Under the pieces are notes generated by a model. It saw only the letters and a list, made by a program, of their open reading frames with translations. It searched no databases and was not told the origin of the DNA. Both the position numbers and the translations under genes were made by a program. Of a stretch of 64,000 nt of DNA, positions 38,318 to 47,768 are shown piece by piece. Every line of letters begins with the position of its first letter. Within the stretch, counting starts at the first letter, position 1. The DNA is from Lingula anatina (lineage: Eukaryota; Brachiopoda; Lingulata; Lingulida; Lingulidae), in NCBI RefSeq assembly GCF_001039355.2, contig NW_019775891.1:291559-355558 (forward strand), read 5' to 3'.

Positions 38318-41300
38318 CCCCCCCCCCCCCAAAAAAAAATAAAAAAAAATGTTTTCCTTACAATAAATAATAACCCTGGTAAAGACCTCTGGTTAATGAT
38401 ATACCAACTTTCTCCAGGGACTAGATCCAATTTGACATGATTGCATTTTATTGATTATATTCCACAGGGCTGTTTAGGGATCCTCTTAGTTGAAGTGGGG
38501 AAAAAGGGCTTTTGCTAATGCTGAAGAAAAAAATATACATTATTTAGGTTTAGCATATATATGTTATCATGGAAAAATTACATTGTAATTTCATATCTAT
38601 GTACCTGGAAACAACTCTGTAAGTAATGATATAGCAGTGATATTGGAAACCTGCTTGGTTGCCATGGTGATATGTAGGTATTACCATGACAACACGGTAT
38701 GTGGCTTAAGTAGATTAGTATGATATTTTGAGTACAACTTCATCTCTTTAGAACAGGGATGCTATGGTTATTGTATACTTGCAAGCTAGGCGATTGAATA
38801 TGTACCAAGAATATATGGTTAGATCCCCAAATGAAACTTGTTATTAGGTATTAAAGCTGTTCGGACATAACAATTGATGCCTTAAAATGGACTCCCCCTC
38901 CCCAGTGACACTATCAAACTGAGCATTGCTTCAAGATGAACACTGAAGTGAATTATCACTTACTGTTCAGTTGAGTAATGTATAGATCAACTTCCATGGG
39001 AAATGCTGATGTGGTGTTCTTTTTTCCACTCTTTAGAATTGTAAATCATCATCAACACATTTAAGTGGAACAAAGTAATCTTTTTGCTAAAAACTTTCAG
39101 TTTTTTTATATTTTTGTGATTGATTTATTTTTATCACTCTGTTCTGTTTTAGACATCAGAGATGTTTAATGTTCATATCATGATCCTGATGTTAGTGTAA
39201 AACGGATGACAGGGTTTGTTGATATGTTGATATGATTCAAATGCATAAGTATTCAAATAAAGCCAGTGACATTTAAAAAAAGTGTTACCTTACCATGGCT
39301 TCGTGACACTATCTCCAAGTTATATATAATGTTGTTCATCTTCAGGTTTGTTCTTCATCATCCCATGTATTGATTCTTACAAGAAGGTTGACCTGAGAAC
39401 CGTGTCCTTTGATGTACCACCACAAGAGGCAAGTTTCCTTTCCCACATCTTTTCTGTCCTCTGACATTTATCAACATCTTGTTTTCTCTTGCTCAAGTTT
39501 TTCATCAATAGTTTACTTCTGTACCATAATTGATTTTGTAACTTTTTTTGTAAATTTTCCATTATTTAACATATATGCTAAGCAAAAAAATTATTTAAAT
39601 AATTTGAAAATGGTGAAAGTATTGCTAAAATTGGGCATTTGAAGAACATGTTCCATGAAAGCCTTTGTGAAGCAATTATAACGGGTTCTGCTTTGTCAGG
39701 AGCTAGACCTATTGATAATCGGAGCTATGTACTCTTCTGACACTCATTTTCCATGATTGTTTAGATTTTGACGAAGGACTCAGTGACAGTGGCCGTGGAT
39801 GCCGTGGTTTACTACAGAGTCCAGAATGCCACCATTTCCATCACCAACGTCGAAGACGCTGCTCGTTCAACACGTCTCCTGGCATCGACTTCGTTGCGTA
39901 ACGTTCTGGGAACCAAGAACCTCAGCGAGCTGTTGACAGACAGAGAACATATCAGCCACACAATGCAGGTACTGTATATGTCTACCTTGCTAGTGACATT
40001 GTCATTGTGCTCTTGACTTTTAACCTTGGCCATCAGTTTAAGGAAATACTTTGGAGTAATTTAAAGTTTTTTAAAATCTGAAGAATGAGCTAAGAAATTG
40101 CAACCCTTACAAAAAGTGGTTAAGTTATTGTTTTCACTTGGTTGTTTACTACCTTTAGATTGTTTTCATGGTGTGACATTTACCTGTTTATATATATTTA
40201 TATTTTTAACAACTTCTTGTCTTTAGCTAACAGAGCATGTTATACAAAATTAATTGCAGAACTTTGTTTATTGAAGTTTATTTCAGTTTATGCTTGTTAG
40301 AAGATATAAATATTTCAGCATTTACTCACACGCCATAGCACAGTGCGCAAGCACTAAGAGACAGATATAGATCTGAAAATTGACTGAGTGAAAGGATATT
40401 TTTGTTCATTAAATGTTTTTCTAATTTCCTGTAGTATTTCCTTAGACCATTACAGCACAGGATACTTATTTCTGTGGAAACCAAACTCTGGCTTCTAGTT
40501 CACAGAGGTGGAGTAAAGACTGCAAGTGCAAACGATCTTGTGGCAGTCTTGTCTTGATTTTAGCCATCCTTTCTTTTCACTTTGATCTTGATGTTTAAAA
40601 AAAGTTTTAACTTCTTTTATCTTTACTTTGTACATTAGTGAACTGGCTCTTATCATTTACCTCCAAAGTCAGTTCCCACTTTCTTCTTATCTACCTTTTA
40701 TTTTTAGGTGAAAGTGAGCGCTGATTGGATCAGAATGTTGATCTTGCAGGTGTAAAAAAAAAGATATTGAATACCTTTTGGGTATATGCTACTTCTCGTG
40801 CTGATGAAGCTTCATGACATTTTCCATAGCAGCTGCATTTTTTCTTCTTTTTTTTGGTTTTTTATTGTGCCTTTAACCTTAATACTTCTCTTGCATGTGT
40901 TTGGAGCATGGCATTCATTTCTATTGGTCAAGAAATAGAAAACTGCCTAAGGATGGATACTATCACTTGCTCCTGAGATTATTTTCTTATTGTCAGCAGG
41001 CTTATCCCTTACATTCACACTTGCAAAACTACATCAGGTTTTTAAGAATTCTGACATTAAGTGGTCATCTATGTCCATTCACTCATTTGTCCTACTGCTG
41101 GATTGGTGCCTAGCTTCCTCCTCATTACAATGATCATGATGTCAAGTGGAATGCTTCAAAACTGGTTTTATGTTATACCTTGTAGCCAGCTATTACACTG
41201 CTGCTTTCTAATTACTCAGTTGACCTGCTGCTGGGCTTGTGACCATCTGACCATTTCACTCAGTTGATGATATCATAAAGAATATGTCAGGACTGCTACA

Positions 41301-43168
41301 TGGTAATATTTTAGGCCAGTGTGAACCTGCTGTTATTTCTTTTTCATCAATCATGGCATGTAGTATAAAGTATAATTTGTGAATTTCTCAGATATTTGTT
41401 TTCCCAGCAGATGTTCTTTGGGTTATCTCTTCTGAAGGCATTTTTCGAACGCTTTGAAGTTCATTGGTTGTTATTTCAGAAATTTAGCAATGGTATTTCT
41501 CTTATTTTGTGCACTTAAAGGAAAATACTGACAGTGGAAATTGATGTTGACTAGTGGGATAATATGTTGTGTGAGAGAAAAGAGACTGATTTATGTGGGT
41601 GAACTAGATTTGTTAAAAAAAGACAGTCAGACAGACTGGCAAGCACACAGATAGATAGAACTTGTCGGCAAAATATTTTATTGGCAGACCTCAGGTGTGA
41701 AAGTTGGTGTTGCAAGTGCTGTGTAAACATGATCATTCCAGCTGATAATGTAAGATTCCGTGAGATGGGAAACACAGGTGAAATGTCTAGACATGAGATT
41801 GCTGCAGTTTTAGCTGCAGGGCTGAAGACTTTACGTCATCATGTGTCCAATTGCATTTTGGTTTTGAAGGGCATCCTTCTTGTATGATTAAAAAAAGACA
41901 ATTTGATGATTTTTTATGTTTCACTCTGGTGATTGAAATGTCAAAGATTATCTGTTAAGAAAGTAGTCTGTGGGTATTCTATTTCCATCTTACCTACTTT
42001 TCCCTCATGATCTTGAAACTAAAACTAAGACCCTTTTTGGCAGGTTTGAATGATCATTTTTTTTATTTGTTTTATGTTATTTAGATACATCATTATATTC
42101 AAGTTTAGATAAAGGCATTATTTGGGGTNGGGGGCATGTTGATACTCCCCCGCACCGTTACTCCCCCGCACCGTAATTCCCTTGCAACGATACCCCCCTG
42201 CACTGTTACTCCCCCGCACCGATACTCCCACACGCCAATAATCCCCCTTAGTAAATTTTTTAGTATTATGGGCATCGATACGACCCCACACTGATAGATC
42301 CCTGCATCGATACATCCCCAGTAAAATTGCCGATGTTGGGGCATTGTTACTCCCCCACACCATTACTCCCCCACATCATTGCTTTCCCGCAATTTCACTA
42401 ACTTAGATTATATAGTTATTAACAGGGCACTCTCACTGCATTCACTTTTTCATTTCACAGGAACAGATTTTTTTAAACTCTCTTTTAAGACTAATTTTAT
42501 CTGTGGTATATATTTTTGATATTTGTATTGTGCAAACTAAGGAATAATCAGATTTTACCATCTCAGTTATACAGGGGCCAGTATCTTTGAACTGGTAAAC
42601 ATGAAGTAAAATGAAATGAATTAAATGAACTGGTCACATGGATTTTATGATAGTTGGACATTTTGCCTGTCAGTATATATTGTTTTTGATAATGACAACA
42701 ATAATTTTTCATATTGATTACAGCAAAGATGTCCGCCTGCCAGTTCAGTTACAGAGAGCCATGGCGGCTGAAGCAGAGGCATCAAGAGAGGCCAGAGCCA
42801 AGGTAAGATGTTTTGGCATGTGTTGATGCAATTTTCTTTCATACAGATATTATAATATAAAACAGAATAAGATTGAATTTTTTGTTGCAAATGTAACCTT
42901 TCGAGGACAGGAAGTATTTTATGGTTACAATCATTTCCAATGCTTTGATATTTTTCAGGTTATTGCAGCAGAGGGAGAACAGAAGGCTGCTCGTGCCTTG
43001 AAGGAGGCTGCCGACGTTATCGCAGAGTCACCATCAGCCCTCCAGCTGCGCTATCTTCAGACCCTGAACACAATCTCGGCCGAGAAAAATTCGACAATTA
43101 TTTTCCCGCTGCCAATGGAGATGATGAGAGGTTTATTGCCAGGTTCAACTCAGAGTGCTCAATTATAG
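22845..43168 (+). CDS. STOM: Second stomatin, STOM-B, with alternative first exons; exon 6 not found in the assembly
   Basis: Exons: 1a 22845-22926 or 1b 33894-33978, then 35330-35436, 36053-36125, 39346-39428, 39765-39968, [56-bp exon 6 absent], 42724-42802, 42959-43168. Each internal exon has the same length and phase as in STOM-A. Diagnostic motifs: [11 protein letters not shown] hairpin, [93 protein letters not shown]. It would be 297 aa (exon 1a) or 298 aa (exon 1b) if a 56-bp exon 6 existed. Without it exon 5 joins exon 7 out of frame and meets a stop within about 16 codons. An N at 42129 and a C-rich minisatellite lie in the affected intron, so either sequence is missing or the gene is broken. 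Intron 4 has a GC donor. Expected role as for stomatin: oligomeric membrane scaffold regulating channels. Confidence 0.88.
23848..24020. mobile_element. Short element with GGGGTAGC terminal inverted repeats (family 3), STOM-B intron 1
   Basis: Starts CTGGGGTAGCACTAGCAA and ends GCGAGTGCTAGGGCTACCCCAG. Opposite orientation to the copy at 16730 and slightly longer by a GGCTAAATTGGC-type internal repeat. Confidence 0.7.
24689..24899. mobile_element. Family 1 inverted-repeat element
   Basis: Left end GGTTCCATTCCCAGACCC, right end TATGGGAACCC. Arms carry CTTAAGC.GCTTAGATGTCTGTCAC and TGTCAGACTTCTAAGCCGCTTAAGC. Located in intron 1 of STOM-B, immediately before another copy. Confidence 0.7.
24907..25131. 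mobile_element. Family 1 inverted-repeat element, second tandem copy
   Basis: Starts GGTGCATTCCCAGAGATTTAG and ends AAAATCTATGGGAATGGGGT. Contains CTCCCTGGGGGTTCACGCTA against AGTGAGACTCCCCACAGGG, and CAATTACCCCCTTACAGCTT in the middle. The two copies are head-to-tail neighbours with about 8 bp between them. Confidence 0.72.
26402..26490. repeat. Half copy of family 2 element
   Basis: Only the right arm is recognisable: TTAATTTGTCAATCTGATTG, CATTCACAAGAGTCGATG and the end TATCATTGGGAATGGGTCC. Confidence 0.5.
29165..31480. repeat. Tandem duplication, two diverged units of about 1-1.3 kb, STOM-B intron 1
   Basis: Unit A about 29165-30115, unit B about 30185-31480. Same-order matches: GCATG.AAGGAAT, TTGTACATTTTCATTGCACC, GATCAAAGCACATC.AGTCAG, ACAGAAGACA..AAAATGTTCA, a (TG)n(AG)n array followed by GGTCA.GAAGTACAA, ACAAACTGTG.ATA and ATTTTCCA. 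Unit B is longer because of inserted sequence near 30770-31200. Confidence 0.78.
31278..31345. repeat. (TG)n(AG)n microsatellite
   Basis: About 46 bp of TG followed by imperfect AG/AC; homologous to the array at 29957-29998 in the other unit of the tandem duplication. Confidence 0.95.
32600..32665. repeat. Poly-A run and (TA)n microsatellite
   Basis: 27 A followed by about 39 bp of TA. Could mark the tail of an old retroposed sequence, but no upstream body is recognised. Confidence 0.95.
32731..32964. mobile_element. Inverted-repeat element, family 2, in STOM-B intron 1
   Basis: Ends GGACTCATTCCCAATGAAAC and GTTTCATTGGGAATGAGCCC. Arms share GGGGACTCACTGAATGCAAT, TTAGCACGCCTCCTCTTG / CAAGAGGAGGTGCATTAA with the family 2 copy at 11238. 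No ORF. Confidence 0.72.
33894..33978 (+). CDS. STOM: STOM-B alternative first exon 1b
   Basis: ATG at 33894 codes for [20 protein letters not shown] and HKRTAHNF plus one base, followed by the donor gtaaga. Phase 1, as in exon 1a, so it can replace 1a before exon 2 (the split codon becomes Ser instead of Gly). It lies 1.35 kb upstream of exon 2 and implies an internal promoter. Support is from start, donor and phase only; transcript data are not available. Confidence 0.6.
34352..34614. mobile_element. Near-perfect 263-bp palindrome (foldback element) upstream of STOM-B exon 2
   Basis: Left end TTAGGCTTCGTTCACATGCA is repeated inverted at the right end. The arms (about 125 bp each) stay almost fully complementary to the centre, including TGTGCCCTGAATATCCCGCG and GCGTAATTACTGGCAGCGCG. 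The loop is a short TTACTATAAG repeat around 34475-34495. The only clear mismatch block is TTTGCAGTATG versus ATAGCGCGAA near 34405/34560. No ORF. It lies 0.37 kb after exon 1b, in the intron before exon 2. Confidence 0.88.
35330..35436 (+). CDS. STOM: STOM-B exon 2 (membrane hairpin)
   Basis: 107 bp, acceptor gttttccag, donor gttagt. Encodes [20 protein letters not shown] and [15 protein letters not shown], the intramembrane hairpin with its conserved Pro and multiple Cys. Confidence 0.93.
36053..36125 (+). CDS. STOM: STOM-B exon 3
   Basis: 73 bp, acceptor tttttgcag, donor gtaaat. Encodes [20 protein letters not shown] and AKGP, the start of the SPFH domain. Confidence 0.95.
37000..37031. 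repeat. (CA)n microsatellite, STOM-B intron 3
   Basis: CACACA run after a GCATGCGCATGC stretch. Confidence 0.94.
38286..38350. repeat. (GA)n, poly-C and poly-A runs, STOM-B intron 3
   Basis: 30 bp of GA, then TACC and a C run, then A runs. Homopolymers here are likely sequencing-error prone. Confidence 0.93.
39346..39428 (+). CDS. STOM: STOM-B exon 4 with GC donor
   Basis: 83 bp, acceptor catcttcag. Encodes [20 protein letters not shown] and FDVPPQE. The exon ends GAG followed by gcaagt, so the intron is GC-AG; the STOM-A orthologous donor is GT. The +3 to +6 positions match the consensus for GC introns. Confidence 0.93.
39765..39968 (+). CDS. STOM: STOM-B exon 5 (SPFH core)
   Basis: 204 bp, acceptor gattgtttag, donor gtactg. 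Encodes [20 protein letters not shown], then [37 protein letters not shown]. Closely matches STOM-A exon 5. Confidence 0.95.
39969..42723 (+). other. STOM-B interval that should hold exon 6
   Basis: Scanned for a codon pattern of [16 protein letters not shown] in any frame on the plus strand; none found. It contains the N at 42129 and the C-rich minisatellite. Confidence 0.75.
42130..42395. repeat. C-rich degenerate minisatellite in STOM-B intron 5/6
   Basis: Units of about 16-17 bp with consensus near ACTCCCCCGCACCGTT, decaying towards the middle and better preserved at both ends. The opposite strand carries runs of GGGGG every 10-17 bp. A single N at 42129 marks its left edge. Confidence 0.8.
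42724..42802 (+). CDS. STOM: STOM-B exon 7
   Basis: 79 bp, acceptor gattacag, donor gtaaga. Encodes [20 protein letters not shown] and REARAK. Its first base needs two bases from a preceding phase-2 exon, which exon 5 cannot supply, so an exon 6 must have existed. Confidence 0.94.
42959..43168 (+). CDS. STOM: STOM-B exon 8 (C-terminus and stop)
   Basis: Acceptor atttttcag. Encodes [53 protein letters not shown], ending TQSAQL with TAG at 43166-43168. No relaxation of coding constraint is seen, which argues against an old pseudogene. Confidence 0.95.
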   Translation, partial: VIAAEGEQKAARALKEAADVIAESPSALQLRYLQTLNTISAEKNSTIIFPLPMEMMRGLLPGSTQSAQL

Positions 43169-45153
43169 AAAAAAATGAGACATTTTTGTAATTTGTTATC
43201 TTCATAATGTTCTTCTTTTATGTATGCCAACACTAGAAACCCTAGATAGTGCATTGTAATGCTATATGCAGATACCTCATCTTGTTTTGCCAAATCATAG
43301 ACTTTTTTTTTTGGGGGGGGGGGGGATACAAAATCAAACTTGTATGAATAAGAATTTTTTTTTTCTAAAGGCACTTGATGAGGGACCTGATATCACCTTG
43401 GGCAGCCATCTGTATTTTCCATAAAAGAGCAACTGATTTTATCTAGAATTGGGGGGTGAGGGTGGTCTGAATTTGTGGCAAATAAGTGTCATTTCTAAAA
43501 ATATGTGTACATTAATCCATATAGAATAGTTACTTTTTAGATGTTTTGTATTATATATTGCATAATTGGCTAGTATATATGGTTGCTTTATACAGGTAAT
43601 ATAATATTCCAGCATTGATATACATATTAACAGTTTGATATGAGGGTACAGACGTTTACCAAAAAAGACATCCGAAAATTCTTATGCATACTAAATACGT
43701 ACCTGTTAACATTTTTGAATCTGTATACGAATGTTTGTACAGAATATGTATTTTTTAGATGTAAAATTTGCACCTCTTTCAAACACCTTGTAACCTCTTG
43801 TGCCAGCCCCGTAGCTGGAGAGGGGGGGTAATTTAAACGAACCACCCTTTTTGCTGGGAAATGGGTCAGCTGTTAGTAAAATTTGATATACTTAGGTACA
43901 CGAAGGTTACATGGTTAAAGGTCCACATTTTTAGAAAAAGTTTCCCCTCCCCACTGGCCACCTTTGAAATTGCTGGCTACGGGCTTGTGTGCAATAGTAG
44001 TAATCGTCTTCTTGTCATTTATAGGGGTAAAATATTTAGGTGAAAGTTAATTAGTATCTAGAATCCTAGACTACTTTGACTGCCACAAATTTATTGTATC
44101 AGATAATGTGTAAAGTGAAATCTGAACTTTTTAGATAAATTATTGATAAAATGAATCTTTTTTATTGTTGTTGTTTTTTGTCAAATCAAAATGCAGCCAG
44201 ATTCAAACATTTTGTGCGAGTACAATATGACTTAATGTATTAAGACAGCCTTGGCAAGTATGTTAATGTATTTGCACAAGTGAAAGTTTTATATGCTCTT
44301 TAGTAGGTCTTGAGTTCTTATTAAAAAAGTTACAGTGACTAAATTCGAACAAGAATCTTTATGTTTAAAATCATATGCTTGTATTTTTAATTTTAAGTGT
44401 CATAAATATTGTGGTTGAGCACCAAAATGGGTGAACCCCGCCTTTCCAAGACTTCTCCCCTGTCTCAAGTTGTATAAGTAAAGTCAAAGACTACAAAGTG
44501 TATAATACTAGTTACATCCCAATTTTCTCTTGCTCCTGTGACCAAGTCAAAAAAGTAAACGAGGTACTGTAGTAATGTCACTTAGTTTGAATGAAGATAT
44601 TTTCACAGCATGTGCTGTCAGTTATGTGTATATCGGCTGACTGTCCTGTCCCAGTCATCTTTACTGATACTGGTTGTTTATAATCCCTGCTATGGTGGTG
44701 GATTTGTTGTGACAAACTATTGTTAATCTTCTTGTTTTAAAGTATTAAGGTGTGCAATTCAGTCAATATCAGGAATCGGAAAAAGAAGGCTTGGAATATT
44801 TTATTTGCTTTCTGTCTCCTGCTAAAGCCAGGGTTCACTTTAACTTTGAGTTGTTGAAAATAATGAGGATCTGTATAAGGAAAGGAATATGAATTTAATG
44901 ACAAGTACTTGGATGTATTAAATATTTTTCATTGTCTTTTATATCTTGCTATTTTATTGTACAATTTACTGGAAGTGTATCTTATTAAATTTCTATGCTT
45001 GGTACTTATCAGGGTATTTGGTTCAAATTTAGACAAATTGTTCTTGGCATCTCGCCTACAAAAATTATGCTACTCTAGAGCTTAAACTGTATCTTTAGAA
45101 ATGTAGAGAAAGTTAATGAACAATTAAAAAGCAGGTACTGAGGTGGTTTTTGT

Positions 45154-45191
45154 AATAAATGTTGTTTCTGTTAATAGGTGTTGTAAATAAA
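45154..45191 (+). terminator. Candidate distal polyadenylation signals of STOM-B
   Basis: AATAAA at 45154-45159 and 45186-45191, about 2 kb after the STOM-B stop. The intervening 43169-45150 has no gene and could be a long 3' UTR, as in other stomatins. Assignment is inference. Confidence 0.25.
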
Positions 45192-45420
45192 GCTGCCACC
45201 AATGTTTCTACTGTTCACACATACTTATCATCGCAGCAGTGTTTTTATCTGATATGTATCCAAATATTGCATGAAATAATCATCTTAATTTGTAATTCTT
45301 TCAGTAATGTGTTTCATTTATTGCCTGAATTAAGGTTCACATACACATTTTGAATATCTAAAGAAATTAAAAATTCACTCAAAATCTTGGGCCAAATAGA
45401 CACATGAACAAGTGCATGTA

Positions 45421-45468
45421 CAATATAATACAATACAATACAAAACAATACAATACAAGACAATACTA
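45421..45468. repeat. (CAATA)n pentanucleotide repeat
   Basis: About nine imperfect CAATA/CAAGA units between STOM-B and NAGPA. Confidence 0.88.
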
Positions 45469-46063
45469 TCTTCAGACATTCAGAAATCATCTCAATTACT
45501 TAATATATGCCTTTGCTAAAAACCTTAAAATTTAATAACATCAACTTGAATATCTTTGAGCCTAACAGATGATAGATTTGACTACTGGTACAGAGTAGAC
45601 TAAGTCCAATTGTAGTGTGTACGCAAGTGTGTACGCAACATCATTTACTACAACCAATGCAAGACAAAATATTTGAACATTTACTCAAATTTTAAATGTT
45701 CACATAAGGGACATTTGAAAAAATTCCAATTTTTGGCAACGATACAAGCTCTAAGGCATGCCCTTGGTATGACATCTTCAGTGAACGCCACCTTGTCGTA
45801 TGCTGAGAAGAAAGGCAACGGTTACCATGGTTACCATTTCGAATATGCTGAATCTGTAATGCAAAATGAGGTAGCATGTTTGTTGCCATTACATATATAG
45901 CTTATAGAGTCATATCTAACAGATCACGTATGAGCTACCAAATTATTGATGTAGTTTGCCAAAGTATCAAAAATATAAAGAAGCCAAAAAGTCAAAAAAA
46001 GCTTTATTGATACAAAAGATGAACTTTTTATCCAAAATATTTATTTTATTTCACTTTGCTTAT

Positions 46064-46065
46064 GA

Positions 46066-46096
<31 letters not shown>

Positions 46097-46101
46097 TATT
46101 T
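46064..46101. repeat. (ATT)n microsatellite just past NAGPA polyadenylation signals
   Basis: Trinucleotide run ATT with one C interruption, immediately 3' of the NAGPA end. Confidence 0.94.
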
Positions 46102-46107
46102 TGTCTA

Positions 46108-46122
46108 TTTATTCTCTTTATT
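46108..46122 (-). terminator. Candidate polyadenylation signals of NAGPA
   Basis: Two AATAAA hexamers on the minus strand (46117-46122, 46108-46113), 26-40 bp past the stop codon at 46148, followed by more T-rich/A-rich DNA. Confidence 0.45.
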
Positions 46123-46147
46123 TTCATTCTTTATCATTTTTCGCAGT

Positions 46148-46274
46148 TTAGATACATGTAGATACAAGAGTTTCTGTTACATACGTGTATATACAAATGC
46201 TTCCCGAGGTTTGTTGGTTGGGGTCGAAGACACACACTGCTGTCGATACCTTCCTCGCACAAGTAAATTCCCCG
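46148..46274 (-). CDS. NAGPA: NAGPA exon 7 (terminal, no EGF/TM tail)
   Basis: Acceptor cttaaactag gives in-frame CGEFTCARKVSTAVCVFDP, matching the ..C.R.VST.VCV.. stretch that follows the catalytic domain in vertebrate NAGPA. It then continues NQQTSGSICIYTYVTETLV to TAA at 46148-46150. Minus-strand AATAAA motifs at 46117-46122 and 46108-46113 lie just past the stop and support this as the 3' end. An alternative donor in the last codons (gtatat or gtaaca) leading to an unseen EGF exon cannot be excluded. Confidence 0.68.
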
Positions 46275-47699
46275 CTAGTTTAAGAAAAGAAACCTCTATT
46301 GATGAAGAATTATCATTATGGACAATAAATTTAAAGATATTGATTTTCAGCTAAACATGAAGAGAGAGGAACCAAATGGAAATAGACGTCAAAACTTGAA
46401 AGAAGATCTATAGATTTTAAAGCTCATTAATTCATTACCAGTTCATTTAAAACCCATTTATGGATGTATCCATGTTTTTAATGTGTGGACTAATTTAAAG
46501 TAAATCAAATGCGGCTTAATAATGGAAGCGGCCTTACCATCTATCTGTGGGATAATTGGCAACAGTGCCGTTGATCACTGTGGTAGTTGAGCCGCCGCCA
46601 TCCAGGTTGATTGCGTTCACCATTCCCAACCGGATCAGGAACTCGGCGAACTCCCAGAGAGTGGCGCTGGAAAGTGGGATGGCGGATTTTTAAAACTTTT
46701 TTATTGAGATTTGTAACACGGGGGAACTTATTGACGAAAAAGAAGAAGAATGAATTCGAATGGAATGATAAACATTAAGAATAATCACGTGTGAAATTGA
46801 GGAGGTAAAATGTCACAAATCAAGTATATAGAAAAGTGAAGCAACCACATACTGAGGTGTGACAGTGAAAAGAAAATTGGTGAAGAAATAAGTAAAAAAA
46901 AATTAAGGAGATTAGAGTACTGAAAGACAAAATAAACACATTTTTATAATATAAGCGAACACAAGAAAAAGACACGGCTATGTGCGCAGGGCTAACAAAA
47001 TGGACAAGGATATTCGGGTTTGGAAGACAAATCTTAATCAAGACGTCGACTGGGAGCAGGAAGAAAACGCGTATACCCTCGATGTAGGGTCCTCCCGTCT
47101 ATTTGCACGATCATTGCTCTTCCCCTTGCGTCGTAGCCAACAGCAGTCCTGGCCGACAACACATTGACAAACTTCAACAAAGTACCTGAAAAAAAGAACA
47201 GTGAAATAAATTTCACAGCAATAATTGATTAAATTTATATATAAAAATGTTTTTCATTATTCGGAGAGTTCGACCGATTAGTGCGTGAGGTTCCAAAGAA
47301 TATAAGGATCTTTATTAGGCACCAGCAGTCACAATATAAATTATTGCCATAATGAGTTGTTAAAAACTAAAAATTAAAACATTGAAATAGCATGTGCCTG
47401 AGCTAGAGATTTAAGCCAACGTATTTTCAACCACAATTCAATTTCGTCTAGTGCGCAAATGTGCTGTCGCACTTAAAACGATTTTACTGAGATTAATGGT
47501 ATCCACATATTTTAAAAATTGTTTTGGAATGTGCATTTCAGAATAGTAATCATATTTTCTTCCAGACTCTGCCTGCTCTTTATTCTTCTTTTGGTCTATA
47601 TACGCAGGCGTATATGAGCGTGCTCACAACAGTTCTATGATTGTATTCGTGCGCCCAAGCGTGTACATATGCACGCGTGTGCATGTGCATGTGCGTGTG

Positions 47700-47768
<69 letters not shown>

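Larger units (their letters stand above)
36126..39345 (+). other. STOM-B intron 3
   Basis: 3.2 kb, with a G run at 36771-36785, a CA array and a GA/C/A block. No exon seen. Confidence 0.75.
43169..46107 (+). other. 3' UTR of STOM-B and intergenic DNA to NAGPA
   Basis: No exon recognised on either strand, including no EGF-like cysteine pattern that could extend NAGPA. Confidence 0.5.

Noticed and set aside
40707-40749. Exon-like segment with an ag acceptor, open frame and gtgtaa donor in the interval lacking STOM-B exon 6
   Set aside because: Its translation ([14 protein letters not shown]) has no resemblance to the conserved exon 6 and its length does not repair the frame.
42105-42363. Open frames with repeated Gly-Val-Thr-Val units
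   Set aside because: Translations of the C-rich minisatellite across the N.
45956-46354. 132-aa plus-strand open frame
   Set aside because: Antisense to NAGPA exon 7 and includes a poly-Tyr run from the (ATT)n array.
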